Assembly (NCBI GenBank): GCA_034509755.1
Contig: CM067548.1
Span: 15,142,018-15,206,017 of the forward strand
Length of the DNA: 64,000 nucleotides
Source: Anisodus tanguticus
Lineage: Eukaryota > Streptophyta > Magnoliopsida > Solanales > Solanaceae
Reading direction: 5' to 3'
Shown here: positions 60,185-64,000 of the stretch, one piece after another
Numbering within the stretch: the first letter of the stretch is position 1
Layout: the number at the start of each line of letters is the position of its first letter
Notes under the pieces: model-generated
Told to the model about the DNA's origin: nothing
The model's input: only the letters and a program-made list of their open reading frames with translations
The model's database searches: none
Translations under genes and position numbers: made by a program

Positions 60185-60661
60185 TTAGGAAGCCATCTTC
60201 CATTCACCTTTCTCTCGTATCCTTATTTGATGGTAGCCACTCCTCAAATCGATCTTGGAGAAAAACTTGGCCCCACTCAATTCATCCCAAAGATCATCCA
60301 ATCTTGGCATAGGAAACATGTACTTCACGGTGATGTTTTTAACCGCTCGGCTATCAATACTCACGCGCCAAGTTACATCTTTCATTGGTACCAACAAAGC
60401 GGGTACCGCACATGGACTAAGGTTCTCTCGAACAAGGCCGTTGTCTAGTAATTCTTGTATTTGTTCTTGCAACTCCTTAGCCTCTTGCGTATTGTATCTA
60501 TAGGTTCTAATTTGTGGTAATCCGGGTGAAAGATCATCCATAATCACATCTTCAAATTTCTTCAAGAGTTCCTTTGAGTCGGCATCTTCAACCATATATC
60601 CCACAAGACTCTTCTTCTCCTCACGCACCAATGCACCTATAGAACTCCACTTCTTGAAATC
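60185..60661 (-). pseudogene. Element B reverse transcriptase, N-terminal part
   Basis: The open frame 60185-60631 holds a linker (LLKKFEDVIMDDLSPGLPQI), then EAKELQEQIQELLDNGLVRE, ALLVPMKDVTWRVSIDSRAV, VKYMFPMPRLDDLWDEL and FSKIDLRSGYHQIRI. It is a clean RT finger domain but cannot work because the YxDD region is deleted downstream. The first Asp block reads VSIDSRA where C-x-D-x-R is usual. Confidence 0.85.
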
Positions 60662-61155
60662 TTATTCTATCTCCAATTCATTAAGTAATAGGGACTCAGA
60701 CTTTTCCTTGCGTTTCTTGGCATTTTGGATCTTCATTTTCTTCACCTCACTAGGTGACAATGGTACCAACCGGATCTTCTTATCATCCTTTTGAAAAGAA
60801 TAGATATTCTTTTCTCCATCATGTTGCACTTTCCTATAAAATTGCCATGGCCGACCCAATAACATATGACAAGCATCCCCATAGGTAGGATGTCACACCA
60901 TATCTCATCTTCATACTTACCAACCCGAAAACTAACAGAGCTTGTTTCATTATCCTTAGCCCTTTGTATTTGTTCAACCATTGGAGAGCATATGGTTTAG
61001 GATGGCTGTGGGTAGGCAACTTCAATTTGTCCACCATATCCACGGAGGCCGCATTGGTACAGCTTCCTCCATCAATGATCACATTACATACCTTGTCATT
61101 TACCTTGCATCGAGTGTAAAATAGTTGCTCTCTTTGTGTCTCCTCCTGTTCTTGG
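60662..61155 (-). pseudogene. Element B protease
   Basis: The minus frames give QLFYTRCKVNDKVCNVIIDG and GGSCTNAASV with the catalytic Asp (D-G-G-S) near 61072, then HPKPYALQWLNKYKGLRI. After a frameshift near 60940 come YEDEIWCDILPMG and LLGRPWQFYRKVQHDGEKN, then IRLVPLSPSEVKKMKI. Unlike A it keeps the D-G-G-S. The gag that should precede is missing: the frame runs into a piece of B LTR at 61156. Confidence 0.82.
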
Positions 61156-61596
61156 GCTAAGGTGTTTGGAGGGGATGAACTAGACATTGTAGGTTCTGTT
61201 GGTGGTTGGGTGGTGGTAAGTTGGCAGAAATTGGTCGGGACAGTATGGTTGGCAGAATAGGGGTGCGATCGGGACGGTGGGGAATTGGTTGGGGGTTTCG
61301 GGTGTTTGTGGGAGGAATCAGTTGACGACCTTTTGGGTGTGAGTTTGGGAAGTGTTGGAGTTTATTGGGGTGAAAGGAATTAGGCAGTTTAGACAAGGAT
61401 GTGGCACGAAATTGATAAATAAATTCATGTGCGGGTAAGGTAATGTAGGCCGAGAAGACCTTCAATGTGTTTGTAACAAGACCGGATAGAACCTTGGCTA
61501 GGATATAGTTAGATCACAAAAGTTCTAACTAGACTTACACCGAGGGTTTGGACCACAAAAGGACCAAAGGGTGGCCCACAAAAGATCCGACTAAGA
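61156..61596 (-). mobile_element. Element B 5' LTR fragment
   Basis: It matches 58322-58800 of the 3' LTR (GATGAACTAGACA, GGTAATGTAGGCCGAGAAGA and GGACCACAAAAGGACCA blocks), but lacks both ends. It touches the protease directly, so gag, leader and primer site were deleted together with the LTR edge. Confidence 0.8.
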
Positions 61597-62400
61597 TCAT
61601 AAGAGATAATAGCAGGTAGATTGAGAGTATGATAGGTGACAGCACAAGAAGGCCTGGTCTGTAGGTGACATATGAGAGTTTAGAGGTAGGTCCAGGCTAT
61701 AATTTTATAAGCGCCCATCCTACCCACCAGCTAGTGAACCATCACAGTTTTTAAGGTTGAGGATTGATCGGCTTTCTCAATCTGGACCAGGTCAGAGTTC
61801 ACGAGCATTAGGTCCTATTATAGAGGGGCTTCTAGTCAGATGGGGCCATCTTTGACTTGATGTGAGCAGTGTGGTAAGGCCCATCCGGGGTCGTGCTAAT
61901 AAAAATCAGATGTGTCCTATTCTTGTGGTTATCCCTGTCATATTATGTGAGATTATCTGACAAGAGACGGAGGTGTTAGGGCCCAGCCGACCGAATCTGT
62001 AGCCGCTTCATCATCTTCAGCACGCCCATCAGGGAAAGGTCATCATACATCAGCTAGTCGAGGAAGAGGTAGGGGTGGAGCAACTAGCTTTGGTGGTAGC
62101 CAGAACTGCATTTACATATTTATGGGTCGACAAGATCAGGAGTCTTCACCTGATGTTATTACATGTATATTATCAGTCTTGTCACATAATGTATATGCAT
62201 TGTTATATCCAGGCTTCAATCTATCATATGTCACCCCTTTTATTGCTTATAAGTTTGGTATGGAGCCTAAGTTGATAAGAGAGTCATTTGTGATATATAC
62301 ACCAGTTGGGGATTCTGCAGTTGCTAGATGGGTGTATTGGAATTGTGTAGTGTTAATTTGTAGCCTTCAGACCCTAGCGGATCTGGTAGCGTCGTGCTAC
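61597..62400 (+). pseudogene. Element M gag end and protease
   Basis: Plus-strand pieces include a Gln/Arg-rich gag linker (RIDRLSQSGPGQSSRA near 61760-61805), a degraded zinc knuckle (C-x2-C near 61863, CYSCGYPGHIM-like near 61918-61950), SGKGHHTSASRGRGRGGAT near 62030-62080, and a protease. The frame 62122-62487 gives DVITCILSVLSHNVYALLYP then GFNLSYVTPFIAYKFGMEP and TPVGDSAVARWVYWNCVV. The active site reads YPGF where DPGS is expected, so the catalytic Asp is lost. The rest of pol is absent; the hairpin at 62404 follows. Confidence 0.8.
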
Positions 62401-62403
62401 TTG

Positions 62404-62501
62404 TACTCTATATGTAACTACTTTAAACATGTACTTGCATATTTATCTTTCAGGTTAGGTCATATGACTTGTACATGTTTAAAGTAGTTGCATATAGAGT
62501 A
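62404..62501. repeat. Inverted repeat, 31-bp arms, 36-base loop
   Basis: Arm 62404-62434 (TACTCTATATGTAACTACTT, then TAAACATGTAC) is complementary to 62471-62501 with a single mismatch. The 36-base loop holds TCATATGA. It lies at the point where protease similarity of M stops and before GGACGTGACA, an LTR-like end at 62524-62533. Confidence 0.9.
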
Positions 62502-62533
62502 TAGTCCGTCACATCCAGATTTTGGACGTGACA

Positions 62534-63858
62534 ACCTACTTGCAAAAAGGAGAGGCCAGGATTAATTCCCCACAAAAGGGGTTTGTTGGGGCAGCCAAAA
62601 GGGCCATATTTAGGGCTGATTTATCTTTATTCCATTCATTCATTTTAAGGCCAAGAACATGAGAGAAACCCCTGAAACTCCTCTCCCAAAAATCCCACAC
62701 AAACCCTAGGTGATTTCTAGTGATACGAAGTAATTCTAGTGCCAAAAAATCTAAACTGCTTGCTAGTTTCCCTTTCCTTTTCTTGTAGTTGTGTTGGGGG
62801 TTAATTCCAGGTGAAGGGAGCTTAGGTTTTCACTGGTTCTAATCAGTCCAAGGTAAGTTTATGCTTCTCCGTCCCTTATCTATGTTTTTACGAGTTGTAG
62901 CTTGATTGTAAAGAGTAGCATGTTGTTTGTTGTTGCGCCACTGCTAGCTGGTTGTGAACTTATTTTAAAATTGGGTTTATGGTTGGTTTGTATGATAAGA
63001 GGGTTAATTATTTATTGTTGGTTGTGTTGCTCGAATTGGAAGAAAACAAAAGTCATAAACGTGTTTTAGTAATCTGAAAAATCAATTTTAAGGTTGCTGA
63101 ACTTTATGGACTGTTTTCTTGTCATTTTTGTGAGATATAAGGCTCGAAAAATGGATTAATATAATTGTCATCATGTTATATATATTGTTGAGTCAAAGTA
63201 AGAAAATCATAAGGGGTGCAAGGGTTGTATGGGTTCCAATCCGAGCTTGCCGCTCATCGTGATATGTTGATGACTTGTTAATGACATACCATACCTTGTT
63301 GTTGAGGTTGTTCTTGTTGTGTTGATCTGCTTTTTTGTTGATTATGTGTGGATTTGGAGGAAGTAAATATTATAGGGGAGATGATGCCCGAATTTATATA
63401 GACAAGTCACTAACTTAGAGATTCAAACTAAGTTCCTTCTTGGGTTTAATCACGGACCTTGTTGTATTAATGTAGATTGAGTTGTATTGTGGGATGCTTT
63501 GAAAGTATTGAGGAGACAATGTGATTGAGGTATGTAAGGCTACGTTTCTTTCCTTTTGGCATGATCTTAGGAAAGAGGTCGCGAATTGAATTGTCCTTTG
63601 AGTAAATCCTATTCTTGATCATAAGAGAATATCTATCCTTGTTTTAAATTGTTATATGAATCGTATATGCCCATTGCCGGGAGTACTTTCTGCATACAAT
63701 GATGTTAGTTGTTATATGAGAAATTCTGAGACACTTATTGGATTATCACGGTCGTTGTATATGATTTCATAACGATAGGCGGGGGTTAACGACCTTAGGT
63801 CACTCTACCCCATTCATATTGATATTCTGAGGTCTTTCATGCATATTACACACACACA

Positions 63859-63915
<57 letters not shown>

Positions 63916-64000
63916 ACCGAGTCGTGCTATAGTCGGCTGGGTATGTCACTTATATGTGCACACCATTCCAGTTGGGTACGACATTACCGAGTCATATTAT
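62534..64000 (+). mobile_element. Ty3/gypsy LTR, 5' part (continues beyond window)
   Basis: The sequence has no coding signal and shows LTR hallmarks of the 29136-31670 family in the opposite orientation: the ACCGAGTC...GGGTA repeats near 63916-63990 match the ACTCGG...CCGGGTTA units at 29940-30096 read in reverse. It contains a CCAAGGTAAGTTT potential splice donor near 62848. The exact start is uncertain. The window ends inside it. Confidence 0.55.
63855..63913. repeat. (CA)n/(TA)n microsatellite
   Basis: A short ACACACACACAC run is followed by TATTTA and about 23 TA units (63866-63913). Confidence 0.95.

Noticed and set aside
1..64000. tRNA, rRNA or organelle DNA inserts
   Set aside because: Only short primer-site complements to tRNAs were seen; no cloverleaf, rRNA or plastid-like segment was recognised by eye.

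Overview
This 64 kb window looks like plant heterochromatin, from an angiosperm and most likely a member of the Solanaceae. That inference rests on the style of the LTR ends, initiator-Met primer sites, a Stowaway MITE with TA target duplication, and an AT-rich base. I found no convincing host gene, tRNA or rRNA. Almost everything is nested, decayed Ty3/gypsy-type LTR retrotransposon sequence plus one large tandem array. I use letters for the elements.

Layout. 1-2483: end of an LTR (family G). 2484-2722: a 45-bp tandem repeat and an LTR scrap. 2723-3146: an inverted D-family LTR. 3147-5339: plus-strand element D (gag, protease, reverse transcriptase, start of RNase H). D is cut inside RNase H by a 42.9 kb block (5340-48206). 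D resumes at 48207 with the rest of RNase H, integrase and its 3' LTR (to 50294). The block is bounded by the two LTRs of minus-strand element I, which has a gag start, a long leader and an unrecognised 3' coding region in place of pol. Inside I lie: element H (minus, 7030-14133, carrying a chimeric LTR); an Athila-like LTR split by element K (15879-33783, candidate target duplication AATGT); and element J (plus, gag to integrase, 36139-47085). J's reverse transcriptase is split by an 8 kb array of 38- and 49-bp units. K itself holds element A (18581-24517), a MITE at its gag start codon, and a 2.5 kb solo LTR with a perfect GACAC duplication inside its 5' LTR.

Right part. 50295-51828: 3' end of minus element E (integrase). 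51829-53220: start of LTR F. 53221-58121: element C. 58122-58177: a scrap of reverse transcriptase. 58178-61596: element B. 61597-62400: plus-strand gag/protease of element M. 62404-62501: a long hairpin. 62534-64000: another LTR with a TA microsatellite.

How the parts relate. No element appears autonomous. A, B and C form one non-autonomous group with similar long LTRs and a similar polyprotein tail. B and C share the same deletion of the reverse-transcriptase catalytic motif, so they probably multiplied using enzymes supplied by other elements. Most pol genes carry stops or frameshifts. All protein calls come from reading motifs by eye; element ages, family names and exact ends need alignment.
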